A DNA stretch of 12,690 nt from Lachnospiraceae bacterium (GTDB lineage Bacteria; Bacillota; Clostridia; Lachnospirales; Lachnospiraceae): NCBI GenBank assembly GCA_015258095.1, contig JABZIV010000047.1, positions 1-12,690 of the forward strand, read 5' to 3'. The notes beneath the pieces are model-generated. The model was not told the DNA's origin, ran no database searches, and was given only the letters and a program-made list of their open reading frames with translations. Of this stretch, positions 1-7,376 are shown one piece after another. Position 1 is the first letter of the stretch. Every line of letters starts with the position of its first letter. The position numbers were made by a program, and so were the translations under genes.

Positions 1-22
1 CACAAGGACTTACAGCATTTTT

Positions 23-128
23 ATCAACACGTTTTGTCCACCCTCAAAGTTATTTTGAAAAAGATTGAACCGCCCTACAGCCTTTATTTATCTAGCTGTA
101 GAGCGGTTTCCATCAACACGTTTTGTCC
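23..128. repeat. 17-bp direct repeat pair flanking a hairpin
   Basis: ATCAACACGTTTTGTCC occurs exactly at 23-39 and again at 112-128, a start-to-start distance of 89 bp. The intervening DNA holds the hairpin at 68-108. The sequence around the two copies is otherwise different. Two identical 17-mers this close are unlikely by chance. They could be remnants of a small mobile element, a duplicated regulatory site or a recombination scar. No transposase reading frame is visible and I do not recognise the motif, so origin is left open. Confidence 0.6.
54..108 (-). terminator. Probable intrinsic terminator of the zinc-ribbon gene
   Basis: The 14-base arms at 68-81 and 95-108 are complementary apart from one position. 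In the minus-strand transcript that position is a U-G wobble, so the RNA stem is continuous, with a 13-base loop. Reading on the minus strand, the stem is followed after a few bases by a U-rich run (UCUUUUU, 58-64). The stem is continuous only in the minus-strand RNA, and on the plus strand no T run follows, so it most likely serves the minus-strand gene ending at 199. Confidence 0.55.
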
Positions 129-198
129 TATAACCCGCGTCCGCAGTCTTTTCTGCTTTCTCTGTCTTTCTCGCCTTCTCCGTCTTTCCCAATTCCTT
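88..198 (-). other. In-frame open extension beyond the zinc-ribbon gene stop
   Basis: After the TAA at 199-201 the same frame stays open for 36 codons to a second TAA at 88-90. It contains three consecutive six-codon units encoding KTEKAR (169-186), KTEKAE (151-168) and KTADAG (133-150). The first two units differ by three third-position changes that are all synonymous, plus the last codon. That pattern is expected if the stretch was translated, so it may be a C-terminal tail cut off by a nonsense change, or be reached by readthrough. The strand is very purine-rich, which by itself lowers stop-codon frequency, so this is suggestive only. Confidence 0.35.
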
Positions 199-1899
199 TT
201 ATCTATTAAAAAAGGAATAAAAGCTCTTGTTAAGTTGATCTATATACTCTTCACTGATTTTCCGGATTTCTCCCAACGAATAATCCGTGATGTCAATGAC
301 CTGCCCTCCGGGTCTCGAAATATCCGCACCAGTTTTCCCATTGATCTTCAACCCCGTTAAACCATACCAGAATGCTTCCGGCGTCTTCAGTTCATAGTCC
401 GTACTGTTTCCTTTCCCTTCTTCTACAGTTAACACAGTATCATCATCTTCTCCCAGATAATACCTGCCATACGGCAGGAAACTTCCATTTTTCCCCTTTG
501 TTATGTCGTAATTTATGGTATAGACTTGATCCATCTTATTAGTATAAATCTGAAATCCTCCTTTAAAAATCTTCCCCATATCATCATCATATCGGTTGTA
601 CAGATAGAACATGGTTCCCTGATCCGAGTCTTCGCATCCGATGTACTCGACTCGATTCCGCGCAATATCACAGTTTTGATAATAAAAGAATTCCCAATCT
701 TCCCCTGTGGACGAGTCTATCTTTCCATCACGATTTCGATCTTCTCCGATGACGATACTCCGAAGCGTCTTGCCTTCCATAGTCACTTCCCATTGAAAAC
801 GGTTCTTCGCGAGGCTCTCTCCTATTTCTTCCGCCCGGTCACGAAGGGTATCCGCAAATTCGGAAAAAAGCCGATCCGTAGACTTCTTATTTTCCATACC
901 CAAGCTGTCTTGCAGCGTTTTACTAAGTCCACTTTCCCGAAAGAAGGTTCTGCATTCTTTATCTTTCTCAAGGAGTGGGGCAAGTTTTTTTATAAATGCG
1001 GTGATTTCATCCGCATCCGGCTCAAAATGATATACGAAACCATCATAGCGATATCCACTTTCTCCCGTCTCCAAATCAGGCAAAACACAACTCTTCTTTT
1101 CGACCGTCAGGTTGTCCTTCGTCATCGACTTCGCAAGCAATGCACCATAGCGGAGAAGCAACTTCTTTGCCCGCTTTTGATTTTCTTTCGTATTACGAAT
1201 ATTGATGGAATCGTCCTTTAGCCCCAGTTTTTCGAATACGCTGTCTCCCTCACCGACATATAACTTATGCTCCGCGGAAGGGAAGGCAAATCCGATCTTT
1301 CCATTCATTTCCTCCCCATAGAAATGAAAAACCTCACTTCCCATGAGATTTACATCCATGTCAAACTGCCGATTGCCTTTTCCCAGATCGTTCTTTATTT
1401 TTAAGATGAGGGAAGAATCCTCCAAATACCCGGCGAGCTTTTCATCCCCCTCTACTTCTCCGGTAAACGTAAAAGTATAATTCACACTCTTCGTCCACTC
1501 CAGGAGTCCGAAATCATCCATTGCCTTCAGTCTACTCTGCAAGTGATCTGTCTGCATCTTTAAAAATTTCTGTCCCCGGCTGAGACCGAATTGCCCTCCC
1601 AGAGAGTGAAACACTTTTCCAAAAGCAAAAAAGCTCGCGCCTACGACAAGCAGAAACGCTATGAAACCGATAAAGAAGTGGACCTTATTCGTTTTCTTCT
1701 CTTGCTTCTCCGTAGAAGCTTTCCCTTCTTCTACACCGGGTGCAGGACGCACTGCTTCCTTTATTGTAGAAGCCGCCTCTTCTACACTTGGTACCTGCCG
1801 GACTCCTTCCTCTTCCTTCTTCGCGAGTTCCGTTCCGCAATGTGTGCAAAACCGATATCCGTCCTGTACCTCATTTCCACAAACAGGGCAAGTTTTCAT
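199..1899 (-). CDS. Zinc-ribbon membrane protein with large extracytoplasmic domain
   Basis: A 566-residue protein of unknown function. The N-terminus has a CPVC...CTHC zinc ribbon (Cys4, Cys7, Cys18, Cys21), as in the zinc_ribbon_2/DUF2116-like modules that begin many Bacillota membrane proteins. A charged, Glu/Lys-rich linker (about residues 26-72) follows, with two similar segments, VRQVPSVEEA and VRPAPGVEEG. One hydrophobic segment at about 74-97 should span the membrane. The remaining 460 residues are hydrophilic and rich in Asp, Tyr and Gly, and probably lie outside the cell, so the ribbon would be cytosolic. The start is well fixed: AAGGAGGAGA lies at 1901-1910, directly before the ATG. 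It is transcribed away from the CPBP gene. I do not recognise the outer domain. A binding or sensory envelope role is only a guess. The reading frame continues open past the stop (see 88-198). Confidence 0.85.
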   Translation of the reverse strand: MKTCPVCGNEVQDGYRFCTHCGTELAKKEEEGVRQVPSVEEAASTIKEAVRPAPGVEEGKASTEKQEKKTNKVHFFIGFIAFLLVVGASFFAFGKVFHSLGGQFGLSRGQKFLKMQTDHLQSRLKAMDDFGLLEWTKSVNYTFTFTGEVEGDEKLAGYLEDSSLILKIKNDLGKGNRQFDMDVNLMGSEVFHFYGEEMNGKIGFAFPSAEHKLYVGEGDSVFEKLGLKDDSINIRNTKENQKRAKKLLLRYGALLAKSMTKDNLTVEKKSCVLPDLETGESGYRYDGFVYHFEPDADEITAFIKKLAPLLEKDKECRTFFRESGLSKTLQDSLGMENKKSTDRLFSEFADTLRDRAEEIGESLAKNRFQWEVTMEGKTLRSIVIGEDRNRDGKIDSSTGEDWEFFYYQNCDIARNRVEYIGCEDSDQGTMFYLYNRYDDDMGKIFKGGFQIYTNKMDQVYTINYDITKGKNGSFLPYGRYYLGEDDDTVLTVEEGKGNSTDYELKTPEAFWYGLTGLKINGKTGADISRPGGQVIDITDYSLGEIRKISEEYIDQLNKSFYSFFNR

Positions 1900-1984
1900 A
1901 TCTCCTCCTTCTGCTTCTCTCCCATGATTTTCCGGCTTGTTGTTTCCCGCATCTTACGCAGAACAAGCTTAAAAAGATGTTTCG

Positions 1985-2013
1985 ATTGTACTAAAAGAAG
2001 GAAATGTCTTCAC
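1985..2013 (-). promoter_or_regulatory. Candidate promoter of the zinc-ribbon gene
   Basis: On the minus strand, TACAAT (1985-1990) is preceded at 17 bp by GTGAAG (2008-2013). The -10 is good and the -35 is poor (three of six), which would fit a promoter needing an activator. The repeat array at 2023-2057 lies immediately upstream of this -35, where an activator would bind. The predicted leader is about 80 bases. Confidence 0.4.
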
Positions 2014-2022
2014 CACCATTTT

Positions 2023-2057
2023 CTTACACCTTTCCCGGTGTAAGTCAGGTGTAAGTC
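2023..2057. promoter_or_regulatory. Operator-like array of three GGTGTAAG elements
   Basis: CTTACACC at 2023-2030 and GGTGTAAG at 2037-2044 form an 8-bp inverted repeat separated by six bases. GGTGTAAGTC at 2037-2046 is repeated exactly at 2048-2057, an 11-bp period or about one helical turn. The array sits between the divergent genes, upstream of both candidate promoters. Tandem sites at 11-bp spacing are typical of OmpR/PhoB-family response regulators. The inverted arm could also suit a dimeric regulator or form a hairpin in RNA. No regulator gene is present in the window. Confidence 0.5.
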
Positions 2058-2090
2058 GAATGATAAAAAGCAGAACCCTACCATTCCTCT

Positions 2091-2119
2091 TTGACAGCGA
2101 AGACAAGTAATAATAAACT
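2091..2119 (+). promoter_or_regulatory. Candidate promoter of the CPBP gene
   Basis: A perfect TTGACA (2091-2096) is followed after 17 bp by TAAACT (2114-2119), which matches four of six -10 positions. It lies 53 bases before the CPBP start codon and 33 bases downstream of the GGTGTAAG array. A second TTGACA at 2151-2156 lies too close to the start codon to serve this gene. Confidence 0.5.
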
Positions 2120-2171
2120 GTAAAACGCCGATAAAAAAACGTAAATTTTTTTGACAATAAGGGAGAAGAAA

Positions 2172-2999
2172 ATGAATAAGAAAAAAGCGTTATTTTTCAT
2201 ACTGCCTTTTGCAGTATTAATTGTCTATGACTTTCTCAGTGAACTGATTATTGAACTGGTACAGGGTTTACTCGACCTGCTTCATGCCCCCATCGACTTA
2301 TGGAGTGCTTCTCCTTCTTTCCTGGACGCATTTCTGGCAACGATTCTCTCTGTACTTTTATATCTCTATTACCGCACGCTCTTTCCGAAGAAAAAAGCGG
2401 AAGTGAAACTTCCGCTTTGGAAAGGCGTGGTGTTCGCCATTATCCTGGGATTCGGCGCCGGAGGACTGTCTACCATTTGGTTAAACTTCATTGACTTCCT
2501 CGCCGCACACATCCCTGCTCTCGGTGCTCAGGCGGAGGCCTTCTCGAACCTCTATAACGATATGGACAGTGACCCCTATATCTGGACTTTTCTTGCCATC
2601 GTGGTTGTCGGCCCTCTGGTAGAGGAAATTCTCTTCCGCGGCATCATTTTCCGCTCCTTTGAAGAAGTTACGGAGATTCCCTGGTTTCCGGCACTCGTCT
2701 CCGGCGTGATGTTCGGTATCTGGCACGGAAGCTTCATCCAGGCTGTTTATACCGCCGCAATGGGCATCATCCTCGGCTATTTTATCAAAAAATGCCGTTC
2801 CTTATTCTTCGTTTTCCTTGCCCATGCCGTGAACAACATCAGCGGAACTTTACCCCCTGCACTGGATACCGATTTTAACAATGGGGTGATTACCGTGCTT
2901 TCCTACGTTTGTATCATTCCGATGTTTCTCATTCTCTTCTATCTGTATAAGAAGGGAAAAGAAAACAAAAAAATCCCTCAGCAGGAAGCTGTAGTGTAG
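2172..2999 (+). CDS. CPBP family intramembrane metalloprotease (CAAX/bacteriocin-processing type)
   Basis: A 275-residue multi-pass membrane protein. It carries the Abi/CPBP (CAAX protease and bacteriocin-processing) signature in order: EEILFRG with Glu151, Glu152 and Arg156, then WHGSF with His185, then HAVNN with His218 and Asn222. These are the residues expected to form the intramembrane active site, so the enzyme is probably catalytically intact. Several hydrophobic helices are visible (about 7-30, 52-70, 84-108, 138-150, 173-190, 194-205, 211-222, 237-257), and the C-terminus is a Lys-rich tail. ATG at 2172 is chosen because AGGGAG at 2160-2165 precedes it at normal spacing. An in-frame TTG 21 bases upstream has no ribosome site. 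Family members process prenylated or small peptides, give self-immunity to bacteriocins, or act as scaffolds; the substrate here is unknown. No bacteriocin gene is visible nearby. Confidence 0.9.
   Translation: MNKKKALFFILPFAVLIVYDFLSELIIELVQGLLDLLHAPIDLWSASPSFLDAFLATILSVLLYLYYRTLFPKKKAEVKLPLWKGVVFAIILGFGAGGLSTIWLNFIDFLAAHIPALGAQAEAFSNLYNDMDSDPYIWTFLAIVVVGPLVEEILFRGIIFRSFEEVTEIPWFPALVSGVMFGIWHGSFIQAVYTAAMGIILGYFIKKCRSLFFVFLAHAVNNISGTLPPALDTDFNNGVITVLSYVCIIPMFLILFYLYKKGKENKKIPQQEAVV
2967..2987 (-). terminator. Weak candidate terminator of the ABC-deaminase operon
   Basis: In the minus-strand RNA, a short stem (UUCC with GGGA around the UGA stop of the deaminase) runs straight into seven U residues (complement of A 2967-2973). 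The stem is only about four pairs, so this is a weak candidate. It lies inside the 3' end of the convergent CPBP gene. Confidence 0.3.
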
Positions 3000-4321
3000 A
3001 TTTCTTTTTCCAGTTCTTTCGCGCGCAGAGTGAAAGAATGCATGGTGTTTTGCAGTTCGGATCGTAAGTCTTTTATCGTGTAGCGGAGCAGTTTTTTATC
3101 GCGTACGACCTGCTCCCCGTCAATCCAGACGTCCCGGACGTTCTCTGCACGGGCGGAATAGACCAGCGCCGAATAGACATCATGCAGAGGAAATAGATTG
3201 ACACTGTCTGTTTCTATCAGGGTGAAGTCCGCCTTTTTCCCCACTTCCAGACTTCCAATCTCCTCCGAGAGTCCCAGTGCTTCCGCCCCTCCCATTGTCG
3301 CCATCCGCACAATTTCCCGTGCCGGAAAAGCGGAGCGGTCTTTCAGCGCGGTCTTCTGGAAGTTCGCAATCATTCGCATCTGGGTAAATAAATCCAGGGT
3401 ATTCCCGGAACTCGGTCCGTCCGTGCCGATTCCGACCGGAATGTGGTGCTGCAAAAGGGATTGCACCGGAGCAACGCCTTTCGCCGCCTTCGTATTTGCA
3501 CCGATACAGTGCACAAGGCTTACCTTAGGATGATGAGACAGTCTTTCGATATCCTCCTCCGTAAGCAGAATTCCGTGCGCCAGAATCAGCGGCACTTCGA
3601 AGAGATGGAGCGATTCCAGATATTCAACCGCGCCCATACCGTACTTTTCCCTGTAAAATGCCATCTCATATTGCATCTCTGCAAAATGCATGCTGAGCGC
3701 AGTATTGTATTTCTTTGCCAAATCCCGGCAAGCCTCGAGCACTTCCCCCGTATTGGTATTCGGTGCATGGGGTGCCACAATCGGCGTAATCCGCCCGGAA
3801 CCGTGCCACTTTTCAAGCATGGTTTCACAGTACAGAAGCGCGTCTCGGGCAGAGGAACTATCCGGGGTTTTCTGATTAATGATTGTTTCTCCAAGAAGGG
3901 CACGCATCCCCATCTTTTCAACCACTTCCGCAACACAGTCTTCAAAATAATACATATCGCAGATTGTGGTAATGCCGGCAAGTTGCATCTCCGCTATAGC
4001 ATAAGCCGTACTTTTCTCCACAAAATCCCGGTCTACGCATTCCTGCTCCAGAGGGAAGAGAAACCGTCGCAAGCGATCTTTGGTATCATCTCCCAGAGAG
4101 CGGAAAGGAATCATCCCGGCGTGGACATGACCGTTGACCATACCGGGCATCAGGATTCCCCCCTGCCCGTCATACCAGCACTCTGCCTCTTCCTCATGAA
4201 AGTCCTGCATCGCGCCAAGTTTTGTAATCCGGTCATCCTCGAACAGGAGGAAACCTTCCGGATACGACGTAAACTCCTCATCCATCGTGACAAGATGCAC
4301 ATTTTTATACCCTGTCTTCAT
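2978..4321 (-). CDS. MtaD-like amidohydrolase (MTA/SAH/adenosine-type deaminase)
   Basis: A 447-residue cytosolic metal-dependent hydrolase of the amidohydrolase superfamily, ATZ/TRZ/MtaD branch (5'-methylthioadenosine/S-adenosylhomocysteine deaminase type). Visible active-site motifs are HVH (His65, His67), APHAP (His185), HFAE (His212, Glu215), AHG (His249), HCIGANTKAAKG (271-282) and GTDGPSSGN (Asp301). His65, His67, His212 and Asp301 should hold the metal, with Glu215 and His249 catalytic. The C-terminal beta-sandwich element (GSLEVGKKADFTLIE) is present, and the length is normal. Family members deaminate MTA, SAH, adenosine or related heterocycles, so the exact substrate cannot be read from sequence. 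It is the last gene of the ABC operon, 57 bases after the binding-protein gene, with a modest GAGGG ribosome site (4327-4331). This suggests it acts on the imported compound. Its 3' end overlaps the convergent CPBP gene by 22 bases. Confidence 0.85.
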   Translation of the reverse strand: MKTGYKNVHLVTMDEEFTSYPEGFLLFEDDRITKLGAMQDFHEEEAECWYDGQGGILMPGMVNGHVHAGMIPFRSLGDDTKDRLRRFLFPLEQECVDRDFVEKSTAYAIAEMQLAGITTICDMYYFEDCVAEVVEKMGMRALLGETIINQKTPDSSSARDALLYCETMLEKWHGSGRITPIVAPHAPNTNTGEVLEACRDLAKKYNTALSMHFAEMQYEMAFYREKYGMGAVEYLESLHLFEVPLILAHGILLTEEDIERLSHHPKVSLVHCIGANTKAAKGVAPVQSLLQHHIPVGIGTDGPSSGNTLDLFTQMRMIANFQKTALKDRSAFPAREIVRMATMGGAEALGLSEEIGSLEVGKKADFTLIETDSVNLFPLHDVYSALVYSARAENVRDVWIDGEQVVRDKKLLRYTIKDLRSELQNTMHSFTLRAKELEKEIYTTASC

Positions 4322-4353
4322 TTTGTCCCTCTTAACGCGCTTCTTTTATCGAT

Positions 4354-4403
4354 TTTACTGATTTAAAATTATTCCACTTTACTGGTTTAAAATCTTATTC
4401 CAC
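4354..4403. repeat. Tandem duplication of the 3' end of the binding-protein gene
   Basis: TTTACTGATTTAAAAT-TATTCCAC (4354-4376) is repeated as TTTACTGGTTTAAAAT-TATTCCAC with a 3-base insertion (4378-4403). The second copy encodes the last residues and stop codon of the binding protein on the minus strand (ends WNKILNQ). The first copy lies just after the stop. It looks like a local tandem duplication that has since diverged. Confidence 0.6.
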
Positions 4404-5506
4404 TGATCTATCCAGTCCTTCAGATTGTCATTGACCAACTTAAAATCCACTACCTTGGCACGCTTCGCTACCGCACCGTAGGTCATGGTCTTCACTTCGT
4501 CGTCTTTCAACTGTACGTCCTTGTTTACCGGTGCTTCCGTAAGGGATTTTGCCTTCACCGCCTGGTTTTCCGCACTGATTCGGAAATTGATATACTTTAA
4601 GGCATTCTCCTTATTTTTTGCTCCTTTGACAAGATTTACCGTATTGAAATTGGCATAGGTTCCGGACTCCGGCACAAGATACTCTGCATTCGGATCCGCT
4701 TTCTGTACGGTAGAAACACCAAAGTCCGCTACCACGGCAACGGAAATTTCTCCTGCCTGGAACATATTCGCAAGATCGGAAGACTTGGAATAGGTCTTTA
4801 CAATATTCGGTTTTAACTCTTCCAAAGCTTTAAATGCAGCTTCTCCCTTGTCTTCCGAAAGGGCTTTCCCTCCTTTATCCGCAGCAACCGAAAGGAAAAG
4901 CGGACCTGCTGTCGTCGTGATGTCCGGCACGGCAATCTTTCCCGCTAAATCACTGCTCCAAAGGTCTGCCCAGTCCTTCAGTTCATGTCCTACTTTCTCT
5001 TTATCATACACAATGCCGATGGAGTTAATGGAAAATGGAACACCGCCTCCATTCTGATATACCTGCTTTGCCTCATCGGAAAGCGAAGCAAGGTTCGGAA
5101 CGTCCTTCTCCGTTACTTCTTCCAAAACGCCTTCCGTATACCCTTTGGTAGAACCGGACTGAGAAAGCTCAATGACATCCACATTGCTGCTGCCGCTTTC
5201 CACCTTTGTCAAACGCTCTGCGGCATTGCCGACCTCCAAGGTCACCTTTACGCCATTTGCCTCTTCAAAGGGCTTAATAATATCACTCTCTACGATATCC
5301 TGGTTTAAACCGAAGGTGGATACCAAAAGTTCTCCGGAAGCATCCTTCTTCTCGGCAGCTTCCTCTCCCTTACTGCTTTCCGCTTTTGCCGTGCTTTCCT
5401 CCTTCTTTTCCCCGGATAAGTTTGCCTGGCTGTTTCCGCAAGCAGACAGTCCCAGTAAGCTAAAACTGAGCAGTGTAGCCGTAAGCACTAGAAATGGTTT
5501 CTTCAT
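4379..5506 (-). CDS. ABC transporter substrate-binding lipoprotein (PotD-like fold)
   Basis: A 375-residue extracellular solute-binding protein anchored to the membrane. It has a Lys-start signal peptide with lipobox LSAC and lipidated Cys23. A Glu/Lys/Ser-rich spacer of about 35 residues follows, then a two-lobe periplasmic-binding fold starting near residue 58 (GELLVSTFG). The mid-region, with NSIGIVYDKEKV, the WADLW segment and LAGKIAVPD, resembles PotD/SBP_bac_8 proteins of spermidine/putrescine-type importers. The conserved polyamine N-terminal motif of the YNWxDY type is absent: the equivalent segment reads STFGLNQD. A substrate other than a polyamine is therefore likely. AAAGGAGGG (5511-5519) precedes the ATG and overlaps the stop of the ATPase gene, giving an 11-base gap. 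It delivers substrate to the permeases encoded at 6594-8205. Confidence 0.88.
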   Translation of the reverse strand: MKKPFLVLTATLLSFSLLGLSACGNSQANLSGEKKEESTAKAESSKGEEAAEKKDASGELLVSTFGLNQDIVESDIIKPFEEANGVKVTLEVGNAAERLTKVESGSSNVDVIELSQSGSTKGYTEGVLEEVTEKDVPNLASLSDEAKQVYQNGGGVPFSINSIGIVYDKEKVGHELKDWADLWSSDLAGKIAVPDITTTAGPLFLSVAADKGGKALSEDKGEAAFKALEELKPNIVKTYSKSSDLANMFQAGEISVAVVADFGVSTVQKADPNAEYLVPESGTYANFNTVNLVKGAKNKENALKYINFRISAENQAVKAKSLTEAPVNKDVQLKDDEVKTMTYGAVAKRAKVVDFKLVNDNLKDWIDQWNKILNQ

Positions 5507-5517
5507 TTTTCCCTCCT

Positions 5518-6549
5518 TTAATGGGTTTCCAACACAATCACTTCTTCTTTCGGAAAATCGAGACTCAGTTTTGTCCCGCTTTCCCAGTTCCTTACATCAT
5601 TGACTAGCAGGGTTCCAAGAGAAGTTTTCACCGCATATTGGTAGGACTTCCCGAGAAAAGTACGAACCGCGACTTCTCCTTCTAGGAGTCCTTCCCCCTC
5701 CGGAACTATTTTTATATGATCCGGCCGTATCGTAATGACAACCGGCCCGGAAACATCAGAAGCGAGAACAGTAAGATGTTTATCCGGCGAGAGCTCCACC
5801 GTCGTACTGTCCAACATTTTCCCCGGAATAAAATTCTCAAAGCCGATAAATCTTGCTACAAATTCCGTTTTCGGCTTTCGATAGATTTCTTCCGGCGTAC
5901 CGTACTGCTCAATAATCCCGTTATTCATCACGGCGACCTTATCAGAGATAGAAAAGCATTCCTCCTGGTCGTGCGTCACGAAAAGGGTGGTAATCTTAAA
6001 CTGTTGCTGAATGCGCTTGATTTCAAGCCGCATCTGTACCCTGAGCTTTGCATCCAGATTACTCAGCGGTTCATCCAGAAGCAGAAGCTTCGGTTCAATG
6101 ACTAACGCCCGCGCCAAGGCGACCCTCTGCCTCTGTCCGCCGGATAACTGCTTCGGGTAACGTTTCTGCAAATTCGTAAGACCGCAAAGTTCCAGCATCT
6201 TATCGACCTTCTGCCGGATTACGCTTGCTTCCTCCTTCCGGAGTTTCAAGCCGAACGCGACATTTTCCTCTACTGTAAGATGCGGAAACAGTGCATAACT
6301 CTGGAAAACCATCCCGAACTTTCTTTGATGCACCGCTACACTCGTCATGTCTTCCCCGTCGAGGAAGAACTTCCCGCTGTTCTGCTTCAAAAGTCCCGCA
6401 ACAATGCGCAGCGTCGTCGTCTTTCCGCAGCCGCTCGGCCCAAGCAGAGAAACCAACTCCCCTTTCTCTACTTCCAAGTTGAAATCTTTCAAAACATGGT
6501 TCTGTTTGTTGTAAACCATGTTGATTTTTTCCAGAGAAACAAAAGCCAT
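5518..6549 (-). CDS. ABC transporter ATP-binding protein (PotA-type, with TOBE domain)
   Basis: A 343-residue ATPase that powers the importer from the cytoplasmic face. All nucleotide-binding motifs are intact: Walker A GPSGCGKTT (37-45), Q-loop Gln83, signature LSGGQ (135-139), Walker B LLLLDE (155-160), D-loop SNLDAK (163-168) and H-loop His193. The C-terminal part from about residue 235 is a TOBE-type regulatory domain, as in PotA, MalK and FbpC proteins, with VVITIRPDHIKI as its recognisable core. It follows the second permease gene by 44 bases and precedes the binding-protein gene by 11. Its ribosome site is weaker than those of its neighbours (AGGAAAGGATAGG upstream of the ATG at 6549). 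The ATPase sequence fits the polyamine/iron/opine-type group and does not identify the substrate. Confidence 0.93.
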   Translation of the reverse strand: MAFVSLEKINMVYNKQNHVLKDFNLEVEKGELVSLLGPSGCGKTTTLRIVAGLLKQNSGKFFLDGEDMTSVAVHQRKFGMVFQSYALFPHLTVEENVAFGLKLRKEEASVIRQKVDKMLELCGLTNLQKRYPKQLSGGQRQRVALARALVIEPKLLLLDEPLSNLDAKLRVQMRLEIKRIQQQFKITTLFVTHDQEECFSISDKVAVMNNGIIEQYGTPEEIYRKPKTEFVARFIGFENFIPGKMLDSTTVELSPDKHLTVLASDVSGPVVITIRPDHIKIVPEGEGLLEGEVAVRTFLGKSYQYAVKTSLGTLLVNDVRNWESGTKLSLDFPKEEVIVLETH

Positions 6550-6593
6550 ATTATCCTATCCTTTCCTATTCCCCGTTACTTTCCTACATCCCG

Positions 6594-7376
6594 TTATGAC
6601 GTAATCGACGCGAGTCCCAGCGTTTTCTCCACCAGTATCATCATGAAAATAGTAACCACCATAAGCAGCACGGAGAGTGCCGAAACGGACGGGTCGTAGT
6701 TGAACTCCATATAACTTAACAGCGTCGTGGGAAGCGTCGTCACGCCGGGTCCCGATAAAAACATCGATACCGGCACATTATTAAAGGAATTGATAAAAGC
6801 CAGCATAAAAGAGGCAAAAATTCCCGAGGAAATATTGGGAATCACAATCCGGAAAAAAGCGTGCAGCCGGGTACAACCAAGTGTCCATGCCGCCTCCTCC
6901 ACGGAAAAATCCATCTGTTCCATGGAAGAACCTACGACGCGGATGACATAGGGTACACTGATCACAAAATGCCCTAAGAACAAGGCGGGAAGAACCGGTA
7001 TTTTTATCGCCACAACCAGGAATTGATATAGGGAATAGCCCACCACGATGCCCGGAATCAAGGTCGGGGACAAGAAGAAATCCTTCCACAGCTGTCTCCC
7101 CTTTATTCCGCTCCTGGACAGGCTGTAGGCTACCGGCGTCCCGACAAGGAGGGCAAGAAAGGTCGCAAACACACCCACGAAAAGGCTGAGGCGTAAGCCC
7201 GCCATAAAAGACTTCGATTGCAAGGCTACCAGATACCAATCCAGTGTAAACCCTTTAATCGGAAAAGCAATAATCGCTTCCGTTCCGAAGGAAGTGATGG
7301 TCACAATCAGGAGCGGAAGAAACAGAAAGAGTAAAACCGTAATCGCAACGATAGTAATGAAAGGGTTCCTACGCAT
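6594..7376 (-). CDS. ABC transporter permease, PotC-type
   Basis: A 260-residue inner-membrane permease of the binding-protein-dependent transport family. About six membrane segments are visible (8-30, 62-84, 103-122, 130-147, 183-205, 232-253). The cytoplasmic EAA loop, which contacts the ATPase, is EEAAWTLGCTRLHAFFRIVIP (about 160-180). Length and layout match PotC/YdcV-type permeases. Its ATG overlaps the stop of the upstream permease gene by eight bases (ATGCGTAG). GAGGAG sits upstream within that gene, so translation is probably coupled. It should pair with the other permease as a heterodimer. Confidence 0.92.
   Translation of the reverse strand: MRRNPFITIVAITVLLFLFLPLLIVTITSFGTEAIIAFPIKGFTLDWYLVALQSKSFMAGLRLSLFVGVFATFLALLVGTPVAYSLSRSGIKGRQLWKDFFLSPTLIPGIVVGYSLYQFLVVAIKIPVLPALFLGHFVISVPYVIRVVGSSMEQMDFSVEEAAWTLGCTRLHAFFRIVIPNISSGIFASFMLAFINSFNNVPVSMFLSGPGVTTLPTTLLSYMEFNYDPSVSALSVLLMVVTIFMMILVEKTLGLASITS

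Noticed and set aside
23..128. CRISPR array
   Set aside because: There are only two copies, the repeat is 17 bp, the intervening sequence is 72 bp and contains a hairpin, and no cas genes are present.
526..1221. Plus-strand reading frame of 231 codons opposite the zinc-ribbon gene
   Set aside because: It is antisense to a well-supported gene, with no recognisable motifs or ribosome site.
2151..2171. Upstream TTG start for the CPBP gene, adding seven residues
   Set aside because: It has no ribosome binding site and overlaps a TTGACA sequence. ATG 2172 has AGGGAG at correct spacing and starts a typical MNKKK membrane-protein N-terminus.
3443..4366. Long plus-strand reading frame opposite the deaminase gene
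   Set aside because: Its translation shows no family features, it lies wholly antisense to a gene with intact catalytic motifs, and it lacks a ribosome site. It is a shadow frame.
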